Shown piece after piece: positions 1 to 11,285 of a DNA stretch of 64,000 nucleotides; position 1 is the first letter of the stretch; each line of letters begins with the position of its first letter. The notes under the pieces were generated by a model. That model saw only the letters and a list, made by a program, of their open reading frames with translations. It had not been told where the DNA came from and searched no databases. The translations under genes and the position numbers were made by a program. The stretch is from positions 19,696,094-19,760,093 of the forward strand of contig OY986967.1 of NCBI GenBank assembly GCA_963920575.1, given 5' to 3'. The stretch is from Narthecium ossifragum. Taxonomy: Eukaryota > Streptophyta > Magnoliopsida > Dioscoreales > Nartheciaceae.

Positions 1-326
1 AACAGGAGGTCGAGCACACGAGTGACCTCCTCTAGCCACTCTTTCGCCGCTGCCAGATCCCCACTCTGACCGCTGATCCTAGGAGGGCCTAGCCGTTGAA
101 AGTCGAGAATCTCCGACGCTAATGTCCACCCAACAATGGGAGGAAGAACTTCCCTGCTGCGGAAGGAAGCTTCCCCCAACCCGTTGCCACCTACTGAAGC
201 TGCCTCTGGTGCTAATGTAGGTGCCCGATGTTGATGCCTCTCAGCCTCTGCAGCCCGCCAAGCAACGCGCTCATCGCGCGACCCACCTCGGTCTCCTGCG
301 AGAGAATCGTCAAGCTGCCGTAACAT
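1..326 (-). CDS. Ty3/gypsy gag, N-terminal part (runs off left edge)
   Basis: An open frame on the minus strand starts at an ATG (326-324) directly preceded by an in-frame TAG and stays open to base 1, about 108 codons. The end of the visible protein reads FQRLGPPRISG, then a DLAAAKEWLEEVTRVLD stretch. This resembles the start of the retrotransposon gag domain of chromovirus-type Ty3 elements, where a PP(x)FSG motif precedes a W-rich helix. It lies just downstream of a tRNA-Met primer site and a long LTR, as gag should. Gag would form the cytoplasmic particle that packages element RNA. No frameshift is seen in the visible part, so this copy may be fairly young. Protease, RT and integrase would lie left of the window. 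Confidence 0.7.
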   Translation of the reverse strand, partial: MLRQLDDSLAGDRGGSRDERVAWRAAEAERHQHRAPTLAPEAASVGGNGLGEASFRSREVLPPIVGWTLASEILDFQRLGPPRISGQSGDLAAAKEWLEEVTRVLDLL

Positions 327-513
327 CTACACAATCACTAGAGACACGAGAATCCACTCGTCGAAAACCAAAATATACATCAACCAATAAAGCAGAAACG
401 TATCACACAAGAGCGCAAACAAAACATGCAGAGATGTTCTAACCCTTAAACTATCCCAACCCACGCTAAAACTTTAACCGCGAGCCTAATCCTATCCCTG
501 GGACCTACAGCAT

Positions 514-525
514 GTTCTGATACCA
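514..525 (-). other. tRNA-Met primer binding site
   Basis: On the minus strand TGGTATCAGAAC follows the LTR end after a short spacer. It matches the 12-nt complement of the initiator tRNA-Met 3' end (TGGTATCAGAGC) at 11 of 12 bases. This fixes the element orientation (minus) and identifies the sequence at 529-2918 as the 5' LTR. Confidence 0.8.
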
Positions 526-528
526 AGT

Positions 529-2918
529 TATCACACCTCGACCCAAAAAACCTATCCGGTCCGGGGCGTGATAGTTCCTAATCTATTCAATCCATCAAAG
601 GCGCGTTTATTATAAAAGAACACATCTATATTAAATAGTTGATCTGGGGTCAAATGATTATATCTAATATAATTCATGATTTTGGTACAATACTAAACTT
701 CAAAATATCATATTATAACTATCTCAAATTCATTGCAGAAGGAAATTATACATTTATCATCCCAAAAAGAAGTAACTGGACCCCAAGTCCTCAAGCGCCT
801 CCAGAATCCGACGCGTCATCATGTGCCTGTCCAGCGGATGCTATAGAAGAAGAGCTGACATTTGCACCTGCAAAACGCAACCCAGGTAGGAGTGAGCGAT
901 AAGCTCAGTAGGATTTTATACTACGATGCTCACAAAGGAAGGAAAACAGTAAATTCCTAGGCTATATCTCATCTCTAGGGGAAACACACGTTACGTATGC
1001 TGCCTACCCCAAAGCACGCACGCTGATGACCTCTGGTACCATCAACAGTCGTCCCTCTCAACCAAGCGCACCAGAGTAGAAACAACAGGGGTAGGACCCA
1101 TGGCGATACGTAACTCCCCCTAACGATGAAACTGAGACTGAGCCTGGAACCTAGGACGACCTCTACACCTCAATCAGGTTAATTGCATCCGACTAGACAG
1201 TAACCTCAAATCATAAGATTATTATAACTGATTAAATCCTAGACCTTGCTACCCATCCTCCGTCCTTAGGCTAGATCCGAGCTTCCCGAGCCCCCGGATC
1301 GGCAATTAACCCATCACCCCACGCCTAGCTTAGGAATGCAACTAGCGCAAACAATTTATGTATGATCATACGCACAGATGAGAGTTCAGGCATACAACAA
1401 TACACCAAGTATTATACAGGATCAGGCGCAACACAAAGCTCACTAAGGGTGAACATAGAATAGGGTCTAAGTAAAGCAGATAAATAGGCACTCAGGGCAA
1501 CAAACGGGATACAACCCCGGTTAAGCGATCAAACAGCTATGACAGCAACATAATAACATTTTAATCTAAGATGAGGGCATAATTAAGGCCCGTTTGGTGA
1601 GGGGTGACTCCCCCGGTTCAACCACAAGCCACACACGGGTTTACACAGATAAAATAACATATATCTAAAATAAGATTAAAATAATCGATTTATCAAAATC
1701 AAACCAATCATACTACTAAGCTCGAAAAATCATATCTTTCAATATAGCCATCCGATCGACATGAAACTTGATATTCCCACTCAATGGCATACCCCGAATC
1801 ATATATCCTTTGGAAAAATTGGATCAATCAGATAGACGGGACTAGATGAAAACCTATAATTTTGGTAAAAAATCTTGATTTGAGAAAGCGATCAAATCTT
1901 TTGGAAAATAACTTGGATTGAAACCAAACTTTGTAGATCACACCTAAATATCACTATCCTCATCTACACCAAAACTTAACTCAATTAAATAACAAAAAAC
2001 TACTTAATTTTCCAAATTAAACCAACTGTCCTGTTTCAGCACAGACTGCCTATTTAATTCACCAAAACTCGTATGTAGATCCAAAAATCATGAAACTAGT
2101 TGCAGTTGAAAGCTAACTTAGAGATATCAAACTTTCATGTAGAAGATCAACTGAGATAATGTATGTACATCTCGGAAATCACGTTAGAACACTACTACTC
2201 TAATTAAACTTGCTTAAATCCATATCAATTCAAAGCCAAATCCTACCAAACTCCAATCAGATGTTAAGCAACCTAAAACACTTCAGCTAGTATACTTTGA
2301 TTGAAGAAACAAGCAACTAATCAAAATAGAACATCAAAAGCAAGCTTAATGATGAATCTTACCTTACTAAGCTAAATCCACGTTTAATTCCCAATTAAAC
2401 CGTGTAGAGGAGATCTAGAGCTCCTCCCCTACCTCCTGGCAAGCCTCCCAAGCCTCTGCAACATCTCCACTTAACGGATCAAAGGAGAGAGGAAGAAGGA
2501 AGAAGAAAAAAGAAAATAGGGGAGGGTCGTGGGTCTCTTATAGACCTGAGTCCGACCGATTGGTCTTTGTCGGTTCAGCGTCCTTATCCGGACACATCAG
2601 AGGCGGTGCCGACATCGATCCGATCGGTCTCTTCCTGGAGCGAGCGATCGGTTTGGGCTGACAGCTTTCGCGCCCCTGAACTCAAATTTTTCAATCCCAA
2701 GTTCGCCTAAGGTTCTAACAAGCACAAACAACAATCATAGAGCTGTGTGTGCACTACGCAGGTGTGAAACCAACCGCCAATGTGCAATTTACAAAATTTA
2801 CCTTGGGGTCCAAAAGAAACAATGTGATCAACTAGATTGCGCTCGACGCAGAAACAAGCCAACAGGGCACTGCCCCGACCTACACAGTCGAGCCAGGTGA
2901 GAGGAACAGGTCCTCACA
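529..2918 (-). mobile_element. 5' LTR of Ty3 element (family A), about 2.39 kb
   Basis: Read on the minus strand the LTR starts TGTGAGGACCTG at 2918 and ends GTGTGATA at 529, next to the primer site. The terminal A of the usual CA is kept but the C has become T. The same sequence family recurs at 39300-43348 (minus, mosaic) and 51463-54001 (plus). Shared landmarks are the TGTGAGG head, a CTGCGTTTGCAGGTGCA-like block near 860-875, and the GGGTCGAGG tail. GC-rich palindromic words (ATCGATCCGATCGGT type) cluster at 2550-2660. Scattered short frames inside the LTR are not genes. The paired LTR would be off the left edge. Confidence 0.8.
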
Positions 2919-3510
2919 CAAGACGTCTGTGCGCTGATGGAACCAGTCCTCGATGGGGAGAGTGAAACCGAAGGCGGCGGCGTTGTAGAAGCCATAGAGA
3001 AGGCATCAATGGAGAGGTCACATGACAGTTATGCTATAGAAGCAGACCTTACGTATGCGGTGCAGTGCGAGGGTGTGCAATATTTTACGCTCCACAGAGA
3101 CCCCACTGCGTTGATATAGTCGCACTCGCATTTGAAATTTAACTAATAGTGTTCCCGAATACACTCATAGTAAAATGTACTCATATAAAATAATATTTCT
3201 ATAAGTTGTTGTGCGAGTTTCCATGCGTGTCTGTAATTACACTGGGGATTGGAATCTTTGCAGGATATACTACCAGTGGAATTGTACTCGTTAGAAGTCT
3301 CTTTCCCATGCGTGATTAGGTGAGCTTATACGCGTCGTTATGTGAGTTTCTATGTGTGTTTTTACGCTCGTCTGCAGTTATAATCACAATACAAACACAG
3401 TTTAACTCGTTCAAAAAATACACTCGTAGTAAAACTATACTAATGCATAAGTCTCTTTGTATGATACCTTAGATCAGCTTGACAAACGCTGTAACACCAA
3501 ACCAGAAAAC
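2919..3510. other. no gene recognised
   Basis: AT-rich sequence outside the family-A LTR. The words ACTCATAGTAAAA and ACTCGTAGTAAAA occur about 260 bp apart, hinting at an older duplication. No conserved protein or RNA gene was recognised. Confidence 0.4.
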
Positions 3511-3890
3511 AATACTCGCGTTTCTCAAATGTGGACACATGAAAACATTTACACACGTCTTTAAATACGCACAGAAATTCACGCGCGTCTTTCACAACCT
3601 CGTATAAAATACTAACATCATACACATATATGATAGATGAATTTGCAGGCGTGGTTATCACTATATACGCATACAAAGTATGCTAATGTCACACGAATAC
3701 AATACTTGTGTTTCTCAAATGTGGACATGTGAAAATATTTTCATATGTCTTTAACTATGCACAAAAGTTTGCACGCGTCTTTCACAAACTAGCAGTCATG
3801 ATGGAAAGACATCATGCACGAATACAAGTAAACTTTGCACGCACGGTTATCACTATATGCGCACAGGAGAAGAATTAATATCACACGAAA
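3511..3890. repeat. two-copy tandem repeat, 190-bp period
   Basis: The block beginning AATACTCGCGTTTCTCAAAT at 3511 is repeated at 3701 as AATACTTGTGTTTCTCAAAT. Both copies go through TCTTTCACAA and GGTTATCACTATAT and end near ATCACACGAAAAC. Copies differ by many CG to TG/CA changes, as expected for methylated repeats. No coding potential was seen. Confidence 0.75.
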
Positions 3891-5754
3891 ACGTAAACTG
3901 CGCACGCCAGTGAACTTTTTTACCCTTCCACCTCCGGTGTGAGGGTATTGAGCGATATCTCCTCCACCACGTCCACAAAATTTTTGACTTCGTTCGGTGA
4001 TGGCACGAAGGGGACGTTCAATTCAATGTTGCCCAAACCACGGGTAGTAGGTGTCGTCTCAAGAAACATAGTATCTGTAGGGAAGCGTTAGAATATTCTC
4101 TGGCATAACTTGTATTGTCTGCTTCTTCCAAGGAGGCGAACACTCTAATGGGTGGGCAAGATAGCCGGCCCGGGAGAAGGTGGGGCCGAGATAAGTTTAT
4201 ATCGTTATCTAATCATATGAATGGACTATACGGATCATTGGACTTCTCGAAGCTGATGAACAACTCGGCATCGGTTGGAGATAGCTCACAAAGCATATAA
4301 AAGCGAGTCTTCGGTTGAGTATACGATAGGTTCGAAGAGAACTTCTCGAGCCGACTTGACCTACCACGATAATATGGAAGATCTTCGTCGTATACAACAT
4401 CTCCATTGAAATAACAAAGTAGCTCAACGCTCCCCATCACAGACCATACTATGAAGATTCACCATTCGGGCCTGAATACAAAGTGGAGAAATAACTGGAG
4501 GTATCTCGTCGGTCTTGGCTTGAGGAGATAGGGAGAAAGAGGAGATAGGGAGGAAGAGAAGGTGGCGGGAAAAACCCATGCGATGGGCGATTATGGGATG
4601 AGAGCAATCCATTGGTGGGAAAATGACGGGAGAAGAAACTCAGGCGAGCACCATCGGCACTGAGGTCTTCTCACGCTTGCCATTGCATTAAATGCGACGG
4701 TGTATTCTCTTAGTTTTTCAGTTTCAATTCATCTATTGGCTAATCGTTGCTTGCTACGTGTAGACTAATTAATGTCCCCAATGACATTCGCATGACACTG
4801 GCCTTTTTTAATTATGCATGCCATGTCACATCATGTGCCATGGCATGGCATGTATCAAGCCATCATATAAGTGACGGGTATGAGGGCCAATTTAGTGGCT
4901 GAGGGGTATCAAAGTCCAAAAAAATTACGGATGAGAAGTAAACGTCAAAAGTAAAGTTTTGGGGTATCATTTGGCAAAAAACAATTTCCTTCACAGATTC
5001 TCTATACCAACGCCACTTTTCTAATTCACTGATTCTTCATTCTATAATACTCTACATCAGATACTCCAAACCATTTTCTATACCACTTAAATATTAATGC
5101 TTCCATTCTTTCTTTATGCTTTTTATTTCTTATCCATTGGTCATATTACTTTCATAAAAATATTTGAGAATAGTAATATATTCAAATAACTATATAATAG
5201 TAATATATATTAACATAAATATTAAATTTGGATATCTTAATATATTATTGTTTCTTATTCATTGGAGAAGATGGGCATAACTCCGCCGCCTCCGCCTCCG
5301 CGGCTAATGAATCCTTCGCATGTCACACCACCAACTCCATCTTCGACTCCGACTCCTCCTTCCCCTCCCGGGTCACCATTCTCACCACATTGGGATCCAG
5401 GAAGGGGTCCTCCATTCCAATGATAGGCTTCTTTGGTCCTGGGGCTCGCTCTTCTTTTAGAATTTGGGTTTGGACGGTGGGGAGGAGAGCTAGAAGAAGC
5501 TTCTCCCCTCTTATTTCTTTTGCTAATTTTTTGGGTAGTCTGGCGAGCGCGACATAAGCAGATGCCATTGGTTTTGAGGATACTCTTTGCTCGTCACATG
5601 TGGGAGGAGTTCAATATTGTTTTTTTCTTTTTTTTATCAGATAAGCTAAGGGTTACAATTTTTTAGAAAATTTTTGGGAGAAGTTATAGGGATCACGAGT
5701 GACCTATTATTTCATGCACATATGCGTCTTTGTTCACTTGTTTTTTAACGAATA
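3891..5754. other. unassigned intergenic sequence
   Basis: Contains GC-rich islands (about 4130-4640 and 5270-5560) with short open frames on both strands that match no family I recognise. They may be gene fragments carried by a DNA transposon, since ACGCG-rich repeats lie on either side (3511-3890 and 5755-6130), but no inverted termini could be defined. The rest (4650-5260) is AT-rich with no feature. Confidence 0.35.
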
Positions 5755-6130
5755 CTAGCAATCCGCATGGAGTAACCACGAGTATAAAGTTATACGCGGA
5801 GCATATATAAGTACACAAACACGAGAGTAAAGGTTATAAGTGGCGTTACTATGAGTATAAATGTTATACGTGGCGTAACAGCGAGTAGAAACATTATATA
5901 TGGAATTTATTACAATAAACACGCGTAATGTAATACAAACACCAAGGATGCGCGCATATTTCGCAAATGCGAATATAAACATCTTATCGACGCATATATT
6001 AATAACCTAACACTAAAGTCGAAAATATGTGCGTAAAATATAATATACGTGTTAATTTGACATACAAACGCGTGTAAAAGTTAAGAGTAGAATGTGTGTA
6101 TCAAATGCACGTGTAAAATATGATATGCGC
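5755..6130. repeat. ACGCG/GAGTATAAA-rich short repeats
   Basis: Loose repeats of the form CACGAGTATAAAGTTATACGC recur several times, followed by many ACGCG or GCGCG words embedded in AT-rich DNA. The same vocabulary is used at 3440-3900 and 48660-49240. It looks like the subterminal sequence of a DNA transposon family, but no protein is present. Confidence 0.5.
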
Positions 6131-6920
6131 GTAAAATTGAAACCCGATGACATTACGGTCATTTCCAAAGAGGAATCCTCGTTTAAAACCAATCCGCCAC
6201 CCCAATCCCGACCTAAACCGACCACCAAATTCGCTGCCAATGTGAAACCACCCAAGCCCATCCGTCCGTCGCTCCCAGTGGTTCCGCCCCCGACCTTGGC
6301 TTTACTTCCGCTGAGACACTCATCACGCCGCATGGTGGAGATCATCTTCAGCTCTAGTGCACATCCCATCCTACGACGCCGATGGGAATGAGGAGATGCG
6401 GTTCCACTGCACCACTCGGGATCCTCTGCCGTGGCCGGAGATGACGGTTCCATTTACGATGTGGGCATCGCGGCTTGTGACATCAACGCGGGTATCTGCA
6501 CGTTCACCGAAAGCGATGGCGCAGGGGGTTCTCCATCGTTTACTTGTTGAGGACCTCCTCGTCGACTATTGCGGAAATGTTAGGCATGGGGTTCCCCATC
6601 CCAAGGAGCACGCCTTCGTACACCATTAGAACGAGCAAGTGAGCGTGAGAGAGCGAGTGAGAAGGAGAGAGAGAGGGGTTGAGTGAGAGAGATCCGGGCG
6701 TATAGACATAAATAGATAAAAATTTAATTTTTTATTATTCATGGTATGACGTTGTTTCGTCCATGCAAAAAAACATGAGTAAAAGATGGCAATTTGAGAC
6801 TTTTGTCTTATTTTGTAAGAAAAAAATGGAGGTGTCTTTGATGTGTCAAAAGTAAACTACGAGGCCGTGTGCATCAAAAAATTCGTATTACAGCTCAACT
6901 TGTGGGATACAAACACGACA
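6131..6920. other. GC-rich fragment and AT-rich flank, function unknown
   Basis: 6150-6630 is GC-rich with open frames on both strands (133 codons minus, 90 codons plus), none recognised. 6640-6700 is GA-rich. 6720-6920 is AT-rich. Position beside a gene-carrying MULE suggests transposon cargo, but this is inference. Confidence 0.3.
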
Positions 6921-7178
6921 TGAGTTTTTTATATTTTAAATCTGATTTACTTTCGATTTTACAATGCAGGTCCGATTTGGTTTTCAGTTATAATTTCGAC
7001 CAAATCTTAATATTTGAGACGGTTTTACCCCTGTGTTAAATGCTCTCTATGTCTCACAGCTGACAGCGCAGTCACCTTCTTTCTCTCCCGATCTCGATCT
7101 CGATCTCGCGACTCTCTCTCTCCCTGTCGTCTTTTCTCTATATCCCTTCTCTCTCCCCCTATTGCCATCTATATATCT

Positions 7179-7181
<3 letters not shown>

Positions 7182-7240
<59 letters not shown>
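7182..7240 (+). repeat. (CT)n microsatellite
   Basis: An uninterrupted CT run of nearly 60 bases just upstream of the F-box start. CT/GA runs are common in plant 5' UTRs, so it may have been captured with the gene. Confidence 0.95.
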
Positions 7241-7242
<2 letters not shown>

Positions 7243-7289
7243 GATCTCCCAACTCTCTCCCTGCGCGATGGGAGAGACTCGTCCCTCGT

Positions 7290-8228
7290 ATGGACATCGG
7301 GCACCACCGTGATCCGCCTCCGACCACTTCCATGGGGTTGTGCCTGCTCCCATCGGAACTCCTCCAAGAGATCTTCGTCCGCCTAGCCTGGCCGGAGCTC
7401 CTTCGCCTCCGGTCCGTCTCGCGCCACCTCTCCTTCCTCGTCTCCGGCGATGATTTTCGTCGCTTCTACGACCTTCACACCGATGGAAATGACAGCACTT
7501 GGCTCTTCGTCCTCAAGAAGCATCCTCTCCACAGGGCCGTACTCCGAGGCTTCCACGACCGCTCTGGCCGCCAGTTCCCCCTCCACCACTCCACCACCAC
7601 CCTCCCCCTCGGCGAGGATCTCTACCTCCTCGTTGCGTCATCTAAGTACCTCGTCTTCGCTCCTGGCGTTCGATCTCGCCTCCAGATTCATGCACATGAT
7701 CCCCTCGAGCCCCGTCAGCCCCTATGGCAGATCGTCATGGCGCCGGTCCTGCCTCACCTCATCGTCAACCCAGGGCGATTTTGCTTGCACTTCGCCAAGC
7801 TCCATCAGGGTCGTGGTTTCTTATTCGAGTACCGCTCCGACACCGGCACCTAGCTGTCCTGGCAGTCACAGATTGACCACCACCAACTGACGCGTGGCGA
7901 TAGGGACAGAGTGGCAGTCTACCTCAACCTGGTCCACCTCGGGAACGAGAGCGTGCTGCTCCGCGTGGGCAAGTCCGGGAGCGAGCCGGTACTCCTCAGG
8001 CCCAGGTTCCGGAACGAGCTCACCGCCGTGGACCGGTTACTCGCCTACGGAGATGGCAACGTCGCCACAGTGAGATCGGAGCGTGTGGATCATGAAACCG
8101 GCCCGGGTCTAGGTCCGGGTCATGACGTGCTTGGAGAAAGGGTCGCAGGGCGGCGGGGATGCTGGATATGGCCTTGGACTATATCTGCGGGGCCGGAGAC
8201 AACGGGTTTAGGTGCTAGCGACACCTAA
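7290..8228 (+). pseudogene. F-box protein gene fragment with in-frame stop
   Basis: From ATG 7290 the frame gives an N-terminal F-box at about residues 15-60 (LPSELLQEIFVRLAWPELL, then LRLRSVSRHLSFLV). It continues through DSTWLFVLKK and DLYLLVASS segments typical of plant F-box proteins with a C-terminal substrate domain. A TAG at 7851-7853 stops it after 187 residues, but the same frame stays open for another 125 codons to 8228 and looks coding (VYLNLVHLGNESVLLRVGKSG). F-box proteins join SKP1/cullin ubiquitin ligases. Here the gene lies between the inverted repeats of a MULE-like element and appears to be a captured, decayed copy. The start could also be a few codons later (MGLCLLPSELL). 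Confidence 0.65.
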
Positions 8229-8596
8229 ACCGTGGACGGAGAGTTTTAGCCGTCACCGCCCTCCTCCTTCTCCCATACGCGCCGCTTGAACGAGGACGAC
8301 GATGACGCCGAGCCCTCCGACGCCCGTGCCCGCTACTTGCATCGCGACTCACGCCCCGCTGCTTGCATCGCGACTCACGCCCCGCTGCTTGCATCGCGAC
8401 TCACGCCCCGCTGCATACAACGAGGACATCTCGTCGTTGTCTCCCGTCGTTCACAGTCAGGCCAACATCGTCGCCGCCAGAGACCGATTGAGGCGAGCAT
8501 TTAATGTAGGATAAAATCATCTCAAATATTAAGATTTGATCGAAATTGCAATTGAAAACCAAATCGGCCTGCATTGGAAATAAAAAAAACTCACCC

Positions 8597-9013
8597 GACA
8601 TATATACTTTCTTTTGTCGGTCGTCCTTGGCAAGCATCCTCGTGACCCTCGTGCGCGATTTGGTGGTGCTCACTCATCCACTCCTTTTCCACATGAATCT
8701 CACGGGCTGTTCGAGTCTCAAGTACCAATTGGAGCTGTACGGTTTTAGGTACTATCTGACACAGCGCAATTTGTTGAGAGAGCAACCCATGTACTATTGC
8801 CTCACAAGATACAACATATCTCTATCTATATGTTGGTTTAATTAGTTTAAGCTATAGAAAGACCCATTTTAGATTAGTATCACCAGTAGTCCCTTTAATT
8901 TTCTAAATTTTTAATTAATTAATTGAGCCAAAAGATTTGAAGGAACTCAAGAGAGAGCTACTAAAGGGAAAAAAAAGAAATTTGACAAAGGGGTTAAGAC
9001 CCCTGAGTGGTTA
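8597..9013. other. spacer between two elements
   Basis: Mixed sequence with no recognised gene. The last part (8999-9013, ACCCCTGAGTGGTTA) is repeated in similar form at 13220-13236, just beyond the other end of the palindrome. Confidence 0.4.
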
Positions 9014-10000
9014 ATTTTCTTTTTAAATTCACTTGTCTTTCGATTTGTCAATAAATGAACACTTTCGTGTTTGTTTACAAAGCAGGTCAAATTCATAAAT
9101 TCGGGATCAAAATACCCCTTTGTCAATTCTCTCTCATCATTTAATGCCATCTGGCACAAGTATGAGAGAGAGAAATGAGAAAATTCCTTACTTATGCTAG
9201 GAATTTCTTAACGTCACATGACATACCATAAGTGAGAAATCCTTGTCAATTTCAAGGAATCCTTGGTTATTAGTTAGAAATATTTAGTTATTACTTAGTA
9301 GATACCCTTCAGCTGTAGTACAAAAAACAGAGCGTCGAGGTTCTCTCTCTCCTCCCATCTCTTCTCTCTCCATCCGCTATCTCTCTCTCTCCTCTGCCTC
9401 TCTCTCCTCCGGCCTCTCTCTCCTCTCTTTCTCCCCTGTTTTTTCCCTCTCCTCTCTCCCCTCTCCCTTTCTCTCCTCCCTCTATTTCTCTCTCCTTCCT
9501 CTTCCTCTTCCTCCGGCACATCGCTCGGCGCCCCCGCCCCGCCTACAACAACCCCCACGCCCCGCCGGGAGAGGAAGGGCCGGAAAGGGGGGACGGGTGG
9601 GAGGCATCGAGCTCGGAGCCTCCGAGCTCCCCTGTGCTCGATGCCGCCTCCGAGCTCGAGGCAGGCACCTCCGAGCCAAGGACTCCGTCGAGGGAGGATG
9701 GGGCGACGTCCCCCGTCGAGGGAGGACGGGGCGAGCGAGCAGCGAACATCCTCCGCCCCGTCGCCTCCGCCCCACCCCGCCTTCCTCCTCCGAGGTCGAT
9801 GCCGTCATTGCAAGCCACGTCCAACGCCTTGCACGAGCTGCAGATCCCCATCGCCTCCGACGTCTCTCTCCCCCCACCCCTCTCTCTTTCTCTCTCTTCC
9901 GCCCTCTCTCTCACTTCCGCCCCCATCACCGGCGAGGACTCCATCCCCGACCATCCCTCACCTCTCCACTCCTCCACCCCCTCGACGTCACCCCGTCCAT

Positions 10001-10208
10001 CGTCGACATCGCCCGGCCTCCTCTCCTTTCCTTTCTCTCCCGCTGGCCTCTCTCTCTCCCGCGCTCCCATGCACGCCATCCTCCCTCGACGTCGCACCGT
10101 CCACCGTCGACATCGCCCGGCCTCCTCTCCTTTCCTTTCTCTCCCGCTGGCCTCTCTCTCTCCCGCGCTCCCATGCACGCCATCCTCCCTCGACGTCGCA
10201 CCGTCCAC
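10001..10208. repeat. 104-bp tandem duplication, left palindrome arm only
   Basis: CGTCGACATCGCCCGGCCTC at 10001 recurs at 10105. Each unit runs through TCCCGCGCTCCCATGCACG to the next CCACCGTCGAC. The corresponding right-arm position (about 12100-12240) has a single unit, so the arms have diverged by a duplication or loss. Confidence 0.8.
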
Positions 10209-10939
10209 CGTCGACGTCGCCCCATCCCTCACCTCTCCACTCCTCCTGGAGCTGGTGTTGCGCCGGATCGGAAGAGAGAGCGAGGTGAGGGGCGGAAGAG
10301 AGAGAGAGAGCGAGGGAGAGGGGGCGGAAGAGAGAGAGAGTGAGTGAGTGGGGAGCTAAGTAGGGAATTCCTCCAATAAGTAGGGAATTCCTCCAATAAG
10401 TAAGTAATTCCTCCAATAAGTAAGGAATTCCTTGCATAGGTAAGGAATTCATAAACTAGATAAGAGTAAGGAATTCATAAACTAAGTAAGGAATTCCTTA
10501 CTTTTGTCTCTCCTCGACCTCTCTCTCTCTCCCATCTCTCTCTCCTCCGGCCTCTCTCTCTCCTCGACCTCTCTCTCTCGCATCTCTCTCTCCTCCGGCC
10601 TCTCTCTATCCCGGAGGAGAGAGAGATGGGAGAGATAGAGGTCGAGGAGAGAGAAAGATGGGTGGACAGAGAGCGGTCGAGGAGAGAGAAAGATGTGTGG
10701 AGAGAGAAAGATGGGTGGAGAGAGAGAGAAAGATGGGTGAAGAGAGAGAGTCGATGGAGAGAGAAGACCAGGTGGAGAGAGAGAGATCGGAGAGAGAGAG
10801 AGAGAGAAATTGAAGGAGGAGAGAGAGAGAAAGATGGAGAGGGAAAGACCAGGTGGAGAGAGAAGACCAGGTGGAGAGAGAGTCCATGGAGAGAGGGGGT
10901 GATGGAGAGAGAGGAGTCGGTAGGAGAGAGAGAGAAAGA

Positions 10940-11285
10940 TTAAGGATTACTTACTTAAAAATTGAAGGCTTCCTCACTTAAAAATTAAGGATTCCTCACT
11001 TCGTCACAAATTGAAGGATTCCTCGTTTAAAATTGAAGGATTCCTTACTTAAAATTGAATGATTCCTCACTTAAAAATTGAAGGATTCCTTAATTTTCAA
11101 TTGAGAAATCCTTCAATTTTTAAGTGAGGAATCCTTCAAGTTTTAATTGAGGAATCCTTAAAGTTTTAAGTGAGGAATCCTTAAATTTTAAATGAGGAAT
11201 CCTTAAATTTGTGATAAAGTGAGGAATCCTTAATTTTTAAGCGAGGACTCCTTCAATTTTTAAGTGAATAATCCTTGATCTTTCT
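10940..11285. repeat. centre of palindrome: AATTGAAGGATTCCT repeats
   Basis: About a dozen short repeats of the type AAATTGAAGGATTCCTCACT read one way up to CAATTG (11098-11103) and as reverse complement after it. The palindrome has almost no unpaired loop. Confidence 0.8.

Larger units (their letters stand above)
6921..8596. mobile_element. MULE-like element with F-box cargo (Pack-MULE candidate)
   Basis: The flanks of the F-box fragment are inverted copies of each other. Left, 6959-7045 contains CAATGCAGG, CGATTTGG and CAAATCTTAATATTTGAGA. Right, 8485-8580 contains the reverse complements in the same order. The outer parts also pair (TGAGTTTTTTAT on the left; right end read inversely GTGAGTTTTTTTTAT). 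Termini are therefore at least about 100 bp. The pentamer CGACA sits next to both ends, but a clean 9-bp target duplication could not be set, so the outer limits are approximate. No transposase is inside. Confidence 0.6.

Noticed and set aside
221..442. 73-codon plus-strand frame at the left edge
   Set aside because: Opposite to the gag frame on the minus strand, which has recognisable domain sequence.
5228..5568. Overlapping frames of 109 (+) and 81 (-) codons
   Set aside because: Neither matches a family I know and both are in a small GC-rich island; could be transposon cargo but not supportable as a gene.
5600..5660. Possible third LINE 3' tail (T-run followed by ATCAGATAAGCTAAGGGTTA)
   Set aside because: Resembles the GGCTTATCTAATAAAA end of the LINEs at 15471 and 44588, but no LINE sequence follows; too short to call.
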